Shown here piece by piece: positions 1-10,350 of a stretch of DNA of 41,445 nt. The notes under the pieces were generated by a model. That model was given only the letters and a program-made list of their open reading frames with translations, was not told where the DNA came from and searched no databases. A program made the position numbers and the translations under genes. The DNA comes from Legionella genomosp. 1 (GTDB lineage Bacteria > Pseudomonadota > Gammaproteobacteria > Legionellales > Legionellaceae). Location of the stretch: positions 1-41,445 of the forward strand of contig CAMAYX010000002.1 in the NCBI GenBank assembly GCA_945862405.1. The letters run 5' to 3'. How positions within the stretch are numbered: the first letter of the stretch is position 1; each line of letters opens with the position of its first letter.

Positions 1-457
1 TATCTAGGCTATGTTCAGCCTTATCCACAAACTTATCCAACTCTTTGCGAATTGAGTTGATTTCGCGTTGCGCCGAATCCACAGGTTTTGTTGTAGTATC
101 AAAAAACTGAGGAGTACCGCCGAGAGTAAGCATCTTGATGCAAAAGTTAGCAATGTTCTTTAAAGTATCAATGATCAATCGCCCCCAACTTCGATTCGAT
201 TTTAGTACCTTTAAAGCATCACCCGAACAATCTGTGCAATGTGTGAAGAAATCATCGACTTGTTTCGGTGAAATCTTATCCCCTTTTAATTCATTTACAT
301 TGGCTCGCAACTGATTAATATATGCTTGCATAGCCCGTTTTTCATCGTCTGTTGTATTAGGATCCTTGATCATTTTCTCAAATTTTTTGCCTAAAGATCC
401 TATTACGTTATCTTCAAACACTTTTAAAACTTCCATTCGTTCCTTTCTCGAAGCCAT
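1..457 (-). CDS. Partial hypothetical protein (C-terminus beyond window edge); not in the supplied ORF track
   Basis: Minus-strand frame open from ATG at 457 to the edge: MASRKERMEVLKVFEDNVIGSLGKKFEKMIKDPNTTDDEKRAMQAYINQLRANVNELKGDKISPKQVDDFFTHCTDCSGDALKVLKSNRSWGRLIIDTLKNIANFCIKMLTLGGTPQFFDTTTKPVDSAQREINSIRKELDKFVDKAEHSLD; purine-rich AAAAGGAGAATAG upstream of the ATG. Confidence 0.75.
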   Translation of the reverse strand, partial: MASRKERMEVLKVFEDNVIGSLGKKFEKMIKDPNTTDDEKRAMQAYINQLRANVNELKGDKISPKQVDDFFTHCTDCSGDALKVLKSNRSWGRLIIDTLKNIANFCIKMLTLGGTPQFFDTTTKPVDSAQREINSIRKELDKFVDKAEHSLD

Positions 458-642
458 TCTATTCTCCTTTTAATCCATCATTAAATGCACATATATTATT
501 ATTATTTTGCACCTTGGTTAGATTATAGACTATAGAATCGATTTTTCAACTGAGCCTTACTGGAATTTAATGCTCCATTGCAACTGTTAGTTATCCTGCT
601 AAACTTACTCGTCTATGCAACGGTCCTTACAAGGAGACACTT

Positions 643-1221
643 ATGACCTTCACATTACCGAAATTACCTTACGAAAAAAATGCACTGCAACCTTATATTT
701 CCGAAGAGACTTTGGATTATCACTATGGAAAGCATCATCAAACTTACGTTAATAATTTAAATAAATTAATAGCGGATACTGAATTCGCAGGCATGGAATT
801 AGAAGACATTATTAAAAAATCTTCCGGAGGAATCTTTAATAATGCCGCACAAGTTTGGAATCATACTTTTTATTGGCACTGCTTAAGTCCTAAAGGCGGC
901 AATGAACCTACAGGAAAACTTGCGGATGCGATTCAAGCAAGTTTTGGTTCATTTGAAAAGTTTAAAGAACAATTTACCCAAACAGCCGTAGGTACATTTG
1001 GCTCTGGCTGGGCTTGGTTGGTGCAGGATAAGCAAGGTCAGTTAAAGATAACCAGCACCAGTAATGCGGGTACGCCAATGACGGAAGGATTAACAGCGCT
1101 TTTAACATGCGATGTGTGGGAACATGCTTATTACATAGATTACCGTAATGTGCGACCCGATTATATGACCGCGTTTTGGAAATTGGTGAATTGGGATTTC
1201 GCTGCTGATAATTTACGCTAA
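643..1221 (+). CDS. sodB: Iron superoxide dismutase
   Basis: [42 protein letters not shown]...[13 protein letters not shown] motifs; SD AAGGAGA upstream. Confidence 0.97.
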   Translation: MTFTLPKLPYEKNALQPYISEETLDYHYGKHHQTYVNNLNKLIADTEFAGMELEDIIKKSSGGIFNNAAQVWNHTFYWHCLSPKGGNEPTGKLADAIQASFGSFEKFKEQFTQTAVGTFGSGWAWLVQDKQGQLKITSTSNAGTPMTEGLTALLTCDVWEHAYYIDYRNVRPDYMTAFWKLVNWDFAADNLR

Positions 1222-1232
1222 AATCGCATTAA

Positions 1233-1262
1233 GAATTCGATGGCTTGAGTAGGAAAACCTTC
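1233..1262. repeat. Element R1: left half of the stop-codon-associated hairpin family
   Basis: GAATTCGATGGCTTGAGTAGGAAAACCT, similar to AACTCGCTAGCTTGAGTCGTAAAACCT of R5; 11 nt after the sodB stop. Confidence 0.55.
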
Positions 1263-1287
1263 AAATTGTAGATTTAGGAGTTTGCTT

Positions 1288-2472
1288 ATGGCTTTGGTGA
1301 CAACTTACAACTCATTACCCATTTCATTCACCCATGGGGAAGGTGTTTGGTTATACGATGAAAATGGGGATGCCTATTTAGATGCTTTCAGCGGAATTGC
1401 TGTCTGTGCCTTAGGGCATGCGCATCCCGATGTGACCCGTACCATCCAACAGCAAGCCGGCAAACTCCTGCATACCTCCAACATGGTGCAAATTAAAGAA
1501 CAACAACAATTAGCAGAAAAATTGCTGTCCATGGCGGGTATGGAACAAGCTTTTTTTTGTAATTCAGGCGCAGAAGCTAATGAAGCGGCAATAAAATTAA
1601 CGCGTTTGTATGGCCATAAAAAAGGCATCGAAAAGCCATCGGTTATTGTGATGGATGGTTCTTTTCATGGGCGTACGCTGGCAACTCTCTCGGCTTCAGG
1701 AAGCCGTAAAGTTCAAGCAGGATTTGAGCCGCTGGTTCCTGGATTTATTCGAGCGCCATTTAATGATTTGGAAGCCATTCATACTATTGCTGCTAATCGT
1801 GAAGACATTGTAGCGGTCATGCTTGAGCCCATCCAAGGCGAAGGCGGTGTTGCGGTAGCGGATGAAATGTACCTGCGCTCCATTGCCACTTTATGCGAAA
1901 AAAATGGCTGGCTGCTCATTCTTGATGAAATTCAAACGGGAAATGGCCGAACAGGTAAACTCTATGCATGCATGGAGTATGGAATCCAACCCCACATTCT
2001 AACCACGGCAAAAGGCTTAGGAAATGGGATGCCTATAGGTGCTTGCTTAATGAGCAAACAGGCCTGTAATTTATTTAAACCAGGTAACCATGGCTCTACT
2101 TTTGGCGGAAATCCTCTTGCTTGTGCAACAGCTTTGACGGTTTTAGAGGTAATTGAGCGAGATAACCTTTGTGAAAAAGTCGCACAAAACAGCCTATGCT
2201 TAAAAGAATTGCTGATAAAAGAACTGGGCGAGCATCCTAATGTTCGCGCCATTCGTGGTAAGGGCTACATGTTAGGTATTGAGTTGGATCGCCCAGCTAT
2301 GGATTTACGCTTAACCGCCTTAAAAAATAACTTAGTGATAAATGTAACTGCCGATTCGGTGATCCGCCTATTGCCAGCATTGATCATTAACCATGAGGAG
2401 ATTAACGAGCTGGTGAAGCGACTCACACTGTCCATTAATCAATTTGTAGCAGCCCCTGCAGGAGGCAAGTAA
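1288..2472 (+). CDS. argD: Acetylornithine/aspartate aminotransferase family (class III PLP); ATG at 1288 preferred over the TTG at 1282
   Basis: FFCNSGAEANEAAIKLTR, LDEIQTGNGRTGKLYA, HGSTFGGNPLACA motifs; GGAG SD upstream. Confidence 0.9.
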   Translation: MALVTTYNSLPISFTHGEGVWLYDENGDAYLDAFSGIAVCALGHAHPDVTRTIQQQAGKLLHTSNMVQIKEQQQLAEKLLSMAGMEQAFFCNSGAEANEAAIKLTRLYGHKKGIEKPSVIVMDGSFHGRTLATLSASGSRKVQAGFEPLVPGFIRAPFNDLEAIHTIAANREDIVAVMLEPIQGEGGVAVADEMYLRSIATLCEKNGWLLILDEIQTGNGRTGKLYACMEYGIQPHILTTAKGLGNGMPIGACLMSKQACNLFKPGNHGSTFGGNPLACATALTVLEVIERDNLCEKVAQNSLCLKELLIKELGEHPNVRAIRGKGYMLGIELDRPAMDLRLTALKNNLVINVTADSVIRLLPALIINHEEINELVKRLTLSINQFVAAPAGGK

Positions 2473-2897
2473 TGGCCATCTGGTTTAGAGAAATCACCAT
2501 AAAAGCCTTAAATGAACGCGGCAAAAATACCATGTCTGAATTTTTGGGAATTCAATTTACTCATGTGGCCGAAGAATCATTAACAGCTACAATGCCGGCT
2601 AGTGAACGTACAAAACAGCCCATAGGGATTGTGCATGGCGGCGCCAATGTGGTTTTAGCGGAAACTGTGGCAAGTACCGCGGCCAATGCGGTTGTCGACT
2701 TAAGTAAATTTTATTGTGTAGGCTTGGAAATTAACGCCAATCATATTCGCCCGGTCAAAGAAGGGCTCATCACGGCCATCACCCGGCCAATTCATTTGGG
2801 AGGAACCACCCAAATTTGGGCGATTGATTTGTTTGATGAAGAAGGTAAACAAACCTGTGTATCACGTATGACCGCTGCAGTGGTTTCACGATCTTGA
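2472..2897 (+). CDS. PaaI-like hotdog-fold thioesterase
   Basis: IVHGGANVVLAETVASTAANAVVD; start overlaps the upstream stop (TAATG). Confidence 0.88.
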   Translation: MAIWFREITIKALNERGKNTMSEFLGIQFTHVAEESLTATMPASERTKQPIGIVHGGANVVLAETVASTAANAVVDLSKFYCVGLEINANHIRPVKEGLITAITRPIHLGGTTQIWAIDLFDEEGKQTCVSRMTAAVVSRS

Positions 2898-2903
2898 AAC
2901 AGC

Positions 2904-2932
2904 GGCATTCCCGCGTAGGCAGGAACGACACT
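2904..2932. repeat. Degenerate REP-like palindrome
   Basis: GGCATTCCCGCGTAGGCAGGAACGACAC, intergenic. Confidence 0.6.
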
Positions 2933-2940
2933 GAGTGATA

Positions 2941-3678
2941 CTAAATTCTTTGGCGTACTACCTCGTATAGAGAAATTCCAGTGGCCACGGAAACATTTAG
3001 GCTGCTTACAGAGCCCAACATGGGTAAAGAAAACAACTGGTCACAATGTTCGCGGGTAAGGCGGCGCATTCCTTTTCCTTCAGCGCCCAAGATCATCGCC
3101 AAAGGCATTTTTGCATCCAACTGATAAATTGCATGCTGAGCTTCCCCAGCGGCGCCATAGATCCAAACACCGCGCTCTTTTAGAATTTGCAGAGCACGTA
3201 CCAAATTCGTGACCCGAACTAAAGGCATGGTTTCCGCAGCTCCGCACGCTACCTTAGTAACTACGGGAGTAATGGTAGCACTCTTATCTTTTGGAATAAT
3301 TACAAAATCCGCCCCAGCTGCATCAGCAGATCGTAAGCACGCCCCAAGATTGTGCGGATCGGTCACCCCATCCAAAATCAGAATTAAGCATGGGTCTTTA
3401 GCTATATCTAATAGAGTGGGTATATCCCGCTCTCCATAATCTGGCATAGGTTTGGCAAGGGCAGCTACTCCTTGATGCACTATGTCTTTGAAGCGCTGAT
3501 TCATGGCTTGTATTGCAAGACGTTCAACGGGAATTTTCAATTGTGAAGCTTGCGACAAGATACGCTCAACTTTATCATCGTGGCGATCTTCACTGACATA
3601 TACACAGTTAATCTTTCGGTATGGATTCTGGAGCAACGCGGAAACCGCATGGACGCCATAAACAAATTGCTCACTCAT
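2941..3678 (-). CDS. rlmB: 23S rRNA (guanosine-2'-O)-methyltransferase RlmB
   Basis: VYGVHAVSALL, LILDGVTDPHNLGACLRSADAAGAD, LGAEGKGMRRLTREHCD, SLNVSVATGISLYE (SpoU family). Confidence 0.95.
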   Translation of the reverse strand: MSEQFVYGVHAVSALLQNPYRKINCVYVSEDRHDDKVERILSQASQLKIPVERLAIQAMNQRFKDIVHQGVAALAKPMPDYGERDIPTLLDIAKDPCLILILDGVTDPHNLGACLRSADAAGADFVIIPKDKSATITPVVTKVACGAAETMPLVRVTNLVRALQILKERGVWIYGAAGEAQHAIYQLDAKMPLAMILGAEGKGMRRLTREHCDQLFSLPMLGSVSSLNVSVATGISLYEVVRQRI

Positions 3679-5866
3679 TGAGATCTTCTTCAGTAGCTAG
3701 CTCAAAATCAATTTTCCGCTCATCCAAATCAACACGCGCAACAGAAACTACCATTTTATCACCTAAGCGATAAACTTGTCCGCCGCGCTCTCCCACCAGT
3801 CGATGTTTAATGACATCAAACGCGTAGTAATCATTTTTTAAGGAAGTGACGTGCACCAAGCCTTCCACATAAATGTCATCCAACTCGACAAAAATACCAA
3901 ATCCAGTAACTGCTGAAATTCTGCCACGGAATACTTGACCCAATTTATCTTGCATGTATTCGCATTTAAGCCAAGCCACCACTTCACGTGTTGCCTCATC
4001 GGCGCGACGTTCGGTTGATGAACAATGCTTGCCCAAACGATTCATGTCATCTTCGCTATAACAAAACTCTTCTACAGGGTGGTTATCTAGTAAATGACCT
4101 ACCGCTCTATGAATTAATAAGTCAGGGTAGCGGCGAATTGGAGAAGTAAAATGCGTATACGCGGTATAAGCCAAACCAAAATGGCCGTCATTAGACTCAA
4201 TGTATTGCGCCTGTTTTAAGGAGCGCAACATGACCGTTTCAATCAAATGCTTTTCCGGCCTATCGCCAAGGCTCGATAAGGTGCGTTGAAAATCTTTAGG
4301 GCTAGGTTTTTTGCCGCCACCTAATTGTAAACCCATTTCGCCTAAGAACTTGCGTAAGGCCACTATTTTATCATCCTCGGGCGGAGCATGTACTCGGTAA
4401 ACAATTGGTATCTTAGCTTTTTGTAAAAATTTTGCGGTCGCCATGTTCGCAGCAAGCATGCACTCTTCGATTAACCGATGTGCGTCGTTACGAATCACGG
4501 GAACAATTCTTTCTATTTTCCTATTTTTATCGAATTCAATACGAGTTTCTGTAGTATCAAAATCCATGGCACCGCGTGCTTTGCGGGTAGCATATAAGAT
4601 GAGATATAAAGCATACAAAGTTTTCAGCGGCTCCCATATATGCTCATAGTTTGCATCAACAGCATTATTGGTAATCCACTCATTCACTTGGGCATAGGTC
4701 AGGCGTGCTTTAGAATGAATCACGGCTCTGAAAAACCTTGTTCGGGAAATTTTGCCGTCGAGACCGACTGCCATTTCTACGACCATACACATTCTATCTA
4801 CGGCAGGATTTAAGGAACAAATTCCATTCGATAAAGCTTCAGGCAACATAGGAACAACTTTGCCCGGAAAATAAACTGAGTTACCGCGACGAGCGGCCTC
4901 TTTATCGATTGCCGAACCTTCTTTTACATAATGACTGACATCAGCAATTGCCACAAACAGTTGATATCCACCTTTGGGCTTTTCATAGCAATATACTGCG
5001 TCATCAAAATCTTTTGCATCCTCACCATCTATGGTAACAAATGGCAGATGTCGCAAATCCGTTCTTCCTGGTATTTCTTTTTTATCAACGTGCAATGGAA
5101 TTTTAGGCATTTCTTCCTGAACATCATCCGGCCATTGAGCGGGAATACCATGCGCAAGAATCGCAACTTCGATTTCCATTCCAGGGGCCATGTGCTCGCC
5201 GAGTATATGGATTACCTTACCCACGGCTTGCGCTCGTTTACTGGGATATGCAACCAACTCCACTAATACCATTTGACCATTTTCTGCGCTCATGGTCATT
5301 TCAGCGGGAATAGAAATATCTTGGGTTATGTGCTTACTGTCAGGCGCTACAAAACTAACCCCATGCTCCGTAAAAAATCTTCCTACAATACTGGAGTTCA
5401 CATGCTCAATAACTTCGTGAATCTTGGCTTCCGGCCGACCACGTCGATCAAACCCTGATTGATAAGCCAACACTATGTCGCCATGCATTACTTCCCGCAT
5501 TTCTTTCGCGGATAAAATCATGTCGTCGCAGTCATCATCGGGAATAAAAAAACCATAACCGTCGGGATGACCTTGAATGGTACCTCTCTGCAAATTAATC
5601 CGTTGCAACAAGCAATATCGACCTCGTCGATCTTGCATGACTTGCCCATCGCGCACCATAGCACGCAAGCGAAAACCCAAAGATTCTTCGCGGCTGTCTT
5701 CAATTTCCAATTTATTAATCAATTGATTACGAGACATTGGGCGACCAAATTCCTCCAATACTTGCAAGATAAGCTCGCGGCTTGGAATCGGATCGGAATA
5801 TTTTTCACTCTCTCGTTTATAATGTGGATCATTCTTATAAAACGGAGTCTTTGTTCGTTTACTCAC
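3671..5866 (-). CDS. rnr: Ribonuclease R; GTG start near 5866 (VSKRTKTPF...) more likely than the track start at 5905
   Basis: RNB domain (TIDGEDAKDFDDAVYC, YTHFTSPIRRYPDLLIHRA) plus S1 domain; overlaps rlmB start. Confidence 0.93.
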   Translation of the reverse strand: MSKRTKTPFYKNDPHYKRESEKYSDPIPSRELILQVLEEFGRPMSRNQLINKLEIEDSREESLGFRLRAMVRDGQVMQDRRGRYCLLQRINLQRGTIQGHPDGYGFFIPDDDCDDMILSAKEMREVMHGDIVLAYQSGFDRRGRPEAKIHEVIEHVNSSIVGRFFTEHGVSFVAPDSKHITQDISIPAEMTMSAENGQMVLVELVAYPSKRAQAVGKVIHILGEHMAPGMEIEVAILAHGIPAQWPDDVQEEMPKIPLHVDKKEIPGRTDLRHLPFVTIDGEDAKDFDDAVYCYEKPKGGYQLFVAIADVSHYVKEGSAIDKEAARRGNSVYFPGKVVPMLPEALSNGICSLNPAVDRMCMVVEMAVGLDGKISRTRFFRAVIHSKARLTYAQVNEWITNNAVDANYEHIWEPLKTLYALYLILYATRKARGAMDFDTTETRIEFDKNRKIERIVPVIRNDAHRLIEECMLAANMATAKFLQKAKIPIVYRVHAPPEDDKIVALRKFLGEMGLQLGGGKKPSPKDFQRTLSSLGDRPEKHLIETVMLRSLKQAQYIESNDGHFGLAYTAYTHFTSPIRRYPDLLIHRAVGHLLDNHPVEEFCYSEDDMNRLGKHCSSTERRADEATREVVAWLKCEYMQDKLGQVFRGRISAVTGFGIFVELDDIYVEGLVHVTSLKNDYYAFDVIKHRLVGERGGQVYRLGDKMVVSVARVDLDERKIDFELATEEDLNE

Positions 5867-5938
5867 TAACCTCACCAGATTGTTTGCAGAGCATGATGTC
5901 TGCATTATTAAAATTATTACGCATCAGTAAAATATTAC

Positions 5939-6025
5939 CAATTCGTTAGCACGCGCCAAAATTAGTTGACTTTCGAGCACCGGAGCGCAGAAAATCAGCT
6001 CATTTAGGCGGTGATAGTAGAATTG
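5939..6025. repeat. Element R2 of the stop-codon-associated hairpin family
   Basis: CAATTC-GTTAG-CACGCGCC ... GGCGGTG-ATAGTA-GAATTG; apex CGAGCACCGGAGCGCAG. Confidence 0.75.
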
Positions 6026-6048
6026 TCTACCTAGTGTAACACTGAATT

Positions 6049-6516
6049 TTACTGTGCAGTAGGTAAAATAAAACCTCGGCCCCCTAAATGAGCAGTTAAT
6101 GCTGGCAAGGTCATATCCTCCCCCGCCCAATATGTGCCGTCACCTGTTGGCATTTTTACGCCCGACCACACGCAAACCGCAATAACACTGCCGCATGGAA
6201 TTTGTTGTTCATGTCCAGGCCTAGACTCAATGCAACTTAATTCGAAAGTTTCATCTTGTACCGCCAAAGCCGACCAATTCCCACCTTGCAATTTACTGCT
6301 CCAACCGGCACTTGCACTTGGTTCTTTTACTGGATGGGTCACCCAGATTTCACTGCTGGATACATTATGCATGAAAGCAATCACCGGTGGCTTTGCAGTC
6401 TTTAAAATTAATGGATCGTCGACGATTGAGATTGGCTGACATCCTTTTGGAAAGCCGTCTTCAGCAAAAACCACAGTGCTGAATATGCACAGCAAAAGGC
6501 TCAAAAGATATTTCAT
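6049..6516 (-). CDS. Secreted protein resembling Legionella enhanced-entry protein EnhB
   Basis: N-terminal signal peptide MKYLLSLLLCIFSTVVFA; ASAGWSSKLQGGNWSALAV...ELSCIESRPGHEQQIPC recalled as EnhB-like; no search run. Confidence 0.6.
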   Translation of the reverse strand: MKYLLSLLLCIFSTVVFAEDGFPKGCQPISIVDDPLILKTAKPPVIAFMHNVSSSEIWVTHPVKEPSASAGWSSKLQGGNWSALAVQDETFELSCIESRPGHEQQIPCGSVIAVCVWSGVKMPTGDGTYWAGEDMTLPALTAHLGGRGFILPTAQ

Positions 6517-6714
6517 CGCAATTTCTCCATATTTTTAGAACAGCTTAACACGTTGCAAGCCTTGGCAATAAACAATATTAATTTAATCAGGACATACGAA
6601 AATCCCAAAGTCGAGGCAACATCAAATTGATTTTAACGAAGAGATTGGGGTTTTGCGCAAGTCCTGTTAGTCTTAGTCTAATGATAAGTACCAAAGCTTA
6701 CACAAAGGCTCCTT

Positions 6715-7443
6715 ATGCGGCTAATTCTATCTCTTATACTTAGCATTTTCGTCAGTATTGTAAACGCTAATCCTTTACAAATCGGCATTCCTCCGTTGAT
6801 TCCACCTTTTGTTCTGTCGAACGATGGCCATACTTCTTTGTCTGGTTTTGACGTGGATTTAATGACCGAAATTTGTCATCGTATTGATATGGAATGCCAG
6901 TTTGAACCTCTTAGTTGGGAAGACGTCTATGCGAGTTTACAAAATAAAACCATTGATTTGAGCATTGGCGATATTACCATTACCCAAGATAGGGAAGCTG
7001 ATTATCTGTTCAGTCTGCCTTACTTACCTAGTAATGCTCAGTTCGTTGTAACCAACTCATCTACAATATATAGCGTAAAAAACTTACCGGGCAAAACCAT
7101 AGGCGTGCATCACATCGGAATATTTGGACCCGTGATTTTACAAAATTTTGGGGAAACCGTTAAATTAAAAACCTATCGTTTTATTAATGACATGATATTA
7201 GGCTTAACCACTGGAGAAGTTGATGCTATCATCCTGGATGCAGCAATTGCACAGAATTTGATTACCAATACTACCAGTTTGCGCTTGCTGCCAACAAAAT
7301 ATACTGTAGGTTTTGGATATGCAATTGTAACCAATCTAGGAAACGAAGAATTAGTTTACAAAATTAATCAAGCCTTGCTCCATATGGAAGCTGATGGAAC
7401 CTATACCAGTATTTATAGTAATTATTTTTTTTCCGCTCCTTAA
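6715..7443 (+). CDS. Periplasmic amino-acid (arginine-type) ABC transporter substrate-binding protein
   Basis: Signal peptide; SGFDVDLMTEICHRIDMECQFEPLSWEDVYASLQNKTIDLSIGDITITQDREADYLFSLPY (SBP_bac_3). Confidence 0.9.
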   Translation: MRLILSLILSIFVSIVNANPLQIGIPPLIPPFVLSNDGHTSLSGFDVDLMTEICHRIDMECQFEPLSWEDVYASLQNKTIDLSIGDITITQDREADYLFSLPYLPSNAQFVVTNSSTIYSVKNLPGKTIGVHHIGIFGPVILQNFGETVKLKTYRFINDMILGLTTGEVDAIILDAAIAQNLITNTTSLRLLPTKYTVGFGYAIVTNLGNEELVYKINQALLHMEADGTYTSIYSNYFFSAP

Positions 7444-7458
7444 TCTCTACGGTGCACC

Positions 7459-8055
7459 ATGAACCTTCAAAAATTTGCTCAGGAAATAACCAAACTACAC
7501 GCCGACTGTATCCGTCAGTGGAAACGTGAAGAGCAAATTAATTTGCAACACGAAGGCCTGCTGCGTTTGGCAGAAGAAAACCATGCTTTCAATTATCAAC
7601 TCTGGCATGCCGAAGATCGCGCACGTCGCGAGGATCAGGGCTATGAGTTTGTCTATAACGCTAAACGAGAGATTGATCATTGCAATCAGCAGCGCAATAA
7701 CCGTATGGAAGCCATGGATCAAACTCTGTTTAAAAAATTAAACCCACCAGCACCAACTTCTTGTTCAGTGCATTCAGAAACACCAGGGATGATGATCGAT
7801 AGGCTTTCTATTCTAGCGTTAAAATATTATCACATGGGCTTGCAGGTAGTCCGCGAAGATGCCACGCCGGAACACCAGCAAATGTGTAACAACAAATTGC
7901 AGGTAATAGAACAACAAAAGACGCAATTGGAAATCTGCTTAGACGAATTGTTGCGTGAAATTTTAAACAAAACCAGAACGTTTCGCGTATACCATCAATT
8001 TAAAATGTACAACGATCCTACTTTGAATCCAGAACTTTATAGAAGCCGCTCGTAA
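7459..8055 (+). CDS. DUF4254-type protein
   Basis: LRLAEENHAFNYQLWHAEDRARREDQGYEFVYNAKREIDHCNQQRNNRMEAMD...GMMIDRLSILALKYYHM. Confidence 0.75.
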   Translation: MNLQKFAQEITKLHADCIRQWKREEQINLQHEGLLRLAEENHAFNYQLWHAEDRARREDQGYEFVYNAKREIDHCNQQRNNRMEAMDQTLFKKLNPPAPTSCSVHSETPGMMIDRLSILALKYYHMGLQVVREDATPEHQQMCNNKLQVIEQQKTQLEICLDELLREILNKTRTFRVYHQFKMYNDPTLNPELYRSRS

Positions 8056-8129
8056 TTCGTTAGATTGAGCAGAGCGCGCTGATATTCGGGCACAGAAGAG
8101 CGGATTTGTTTCGCCAAGCTAGTAGAATA
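8054..8129. repeat. Element R3 of the stop-codon-associated hairpin family
   Basis: AATTC-GTTAG ... CTAGTA-GAATA; left arm overlaps the TAA of the DUF4254 gene. Confidence 0.65.
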
Positions 8130-8140
8130 ATAAACGGTCT

Positions 8141-10120
8141 CTATTGCAAATTAGGAGCTAAGTTACTTAGATTTGGCGGAGCTTTATCAAGTTTTGCTAG
8201 CTCACATGCGCTTATGGTGCGGCTTACGGATTTTGTCGGGGAGGGAGTTCGGAAGAATTGAAACCAACGGTTTTCAGAAACACTTACTGGGGAGTTCGAT
8301 CGAGGAGGAGTTCCTGACACCGAATCCCCTCGAGACGAACATTCGATTAATTCCGCCTCTTCAAAATCTGATTCGCTCAGCTCATCGCTAAAACTAACCC
8401 TTCTTTCGGTACCCTCAGGAGGCGTAACCTCATCAATAGGCGGTCGACCAAAACCCCGGGCATAAGCCCTGAGTGCCAAGCCTCCAGCATAAACCGTAGA
8501 GCCGATTAAGCCTACGGCTAACATGAATCTGGAATCGTGATAATGCCCTTGCTCATCCCGTTCTTGCCAGGAATTCATCATAAAATCGATGGCTTTTGGT
8601 CCTTTGGTGATCCCAGAACATAATGAGCGTATGACTTCAAACCCTTCCTGAAAATGGAATTGCGGCGACTGGTCCACCACGATCATGTCACCTAGAATTG
8701 CTTCAGAAAACTCTTCAGGCTTTAAATCCTGTACTTCCCTTCGTTTGGATTTGATATCTGTTAATAGTGTTCCCAGTTTTATATCTGGCAATGTATTCTT
8801 TTGTTCCATCTCGCGCAGATGCCAATAATTTTGGATCAGCGAATTAAACATAAATCCAATTAAAAATACGCCACCAAGCAAAACTGAACTGATGAGTAAT
8901 GTCGGTGGGAATGGCGCCAGCATAATCGTATACACAGCTGCCAAAGCAAAAATCCCGCTGGCGAGAGCACCGTAAGCGGCCAGACCGTCGCGCAAACCAG
9001 CAAACATTGCAGAGGTATACGATAAGGTCAGGTGTGATCTTAATAAATCACGCTTTTCTTCAAATTCTTTAAGTTTTTGTTCCAAGGCTTTAAATAACAA
9101 TTCTTGTTTTGTGCGCGGCTCTTCTGTTTGTGCAATACGCATAGGATTCGACAGGAATTGCAACGATTTGAAGATGGATTCTAATTCTTTGCCACAAATT
9201 GCCAATTCAACCTTTGCCTGCGTAGCAAGCAACCCACGTTGGAAGTCATATTCTTCATATATACGTGTTGCGATACAAATAACTGAAAATACTATGCAGA
9301 AGACCGATAAGGACGTCAGCACAGCTGGAGCTAGTGTGGCGACCCCCAAACTCCCCATAAAGAGATACAATCCATCTACTATTCCACCATAGGCGGCAGA
9401 AAGCAGCAATTTTGCGCGAGCACCCGTGGATTGGTGCTTTATTTGCCAGCGAAACTCAGCCAGATCTTCCGCATCCACATTCTCAACGCGTAGGTTTTGA
9501 ATTTTTTGCAGCAACTCGGAATTTTGTTTCATGTAGGTTTTGCGTTCTTCCTTCATGCTGCGGTACCACATCCGGTTCAGCATGGAAATGACGCCTAAGA
9601 CAATACCAACCGGCACAATTAAATGGCGAAAATCTTGCCCTGAAAGAAGAGAAACAGCTTGAGATAAACCGCGTACGCCCTTATATCCATTTTTTAAGCC
9701 TTTCATGCCATCACGCATATAAGGCCAAACGGACGTTATAAATTTTTGCAAAGAATTTTTATTTTTTTCACTATCGTAGACATTGGCAATAAGAGAAAAA
9801 CCAATGATGGTAACAGCTTCGGCATTGCTGATAGCAAACCCGCTAGGACTCATCATCCACTCGTGCATAATATCGGAAGAAAGTTCACTGCCTGTAGTAC
9901 ATTTCAAATCAAAAATGTATTTGAGCATGCTGTAGGAAAGATTGATGCCATCCAGCAAGCCATACAACTTGTATATCCACGCTAGTTCGTGGAGATCTTT
10001 AGCAAGTTGATGCTTCTCTTTCATCTTCTTTTTTGACAGAACATGATTTAAGTCAGCTTCATCACTTGGAAGTGCAGTTTGCATAGTATAATCGCTTTCT
10101 GTCGTCATCGCACATCGCAT
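8141..10120 (-). CDS. Large multi-pass membrane/coiled-coil protein of unknown function with acidic/Ser-Pro-rich C-terminal tail
   Basis: Long ORF with several hydrophobic segments and no family I recognise. Confidence 0.85.
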   Translation of the reverse strand: MRCAMTTESDYTMQTALPSDEADLNHVLSKKKMKEKHQLAKDLHELAWIYKLYGLLDGINLSYSMLKYIFDLKCTTGSELSSDIMHEWMMSPSGFAISNAEAVTIIGFSLIANVYDSEKNKNSLQKFITSVWPYMRDGMKGLKNGYKGVRGLSQAVSLLSGQDFRHLIVPVGIVLGVISMLNRMWYRSMKEERKTYMKQNSELLQKIQNLRVENVDAEDLAEFRWQIKHQSTGARAKLLLSAAYGGIVDGLYLFMGSLGVATLAPAVLTSLSVFCIVFSVICIATRIYEEYDFQRGLLATQAKVELAICGKELESIFKSLQFLSNPMRIAQTEEPRTKQELLFKALEQKLKEFEEKRDLLRSHLTLSYTSAMFAGLRDGLAAYGALASGIFALAAVYTIMLAPFPPTLLISSVLLGGVFLIGFMFNSLIQNYWHLREMEQKNTLPDIKLGTLLTDIKSKRREVQDLKPEEFSEAILGDMIVVDQSPQFHFQEGFEVIRSLCSGITKGPKAIDFMMNSWQERDEQGHYHDSRFMLAVGLIGSTVYAGGLALRAYARGFGRPPIDEVTPPEGTERRVSFSDELSESDFEEAELIECSSRGDSVSGTPPRSNSPVSVSENRWFQFFRTPSPTKSVSRTISACELAKLDKAPPNLSNLAPNLQ

Positions 10121-10350
10121 GCATGGCTAAGATGGTGCAAATTTTACACGGATTAATGACATATGGCAAGGATATTTTCAATATGAATTAGATTAATACA
10201 AAGTTATCCCCCATCAACAATTATATCATAGTTAAAAAATAAAAGAATACGGGGTTTCATCTGTAATTCTAGGCCACATAGGGAGTGGCATTTTTAATTT
10301 ACTGTTGTTTAGGTATTATTAGTTAAAGGATATGGGATTTAAGGTCTTGA

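Noticed and set aside
21-29. TTATCCACA DnaA-box match near the window start
   Set aside because: Lies inside a predicted coding frame, isolated, with no AT-rich or repeated context.
4931-5266. 111-aa ORF antisense to rnr (and other antisense ORFs at 1374, 1962, 3209, 5567, 9111, 17731, 27129, 33056)
   Set aside because: Shadow ORFs inside strongly supported genes, with no recognisable protein features.
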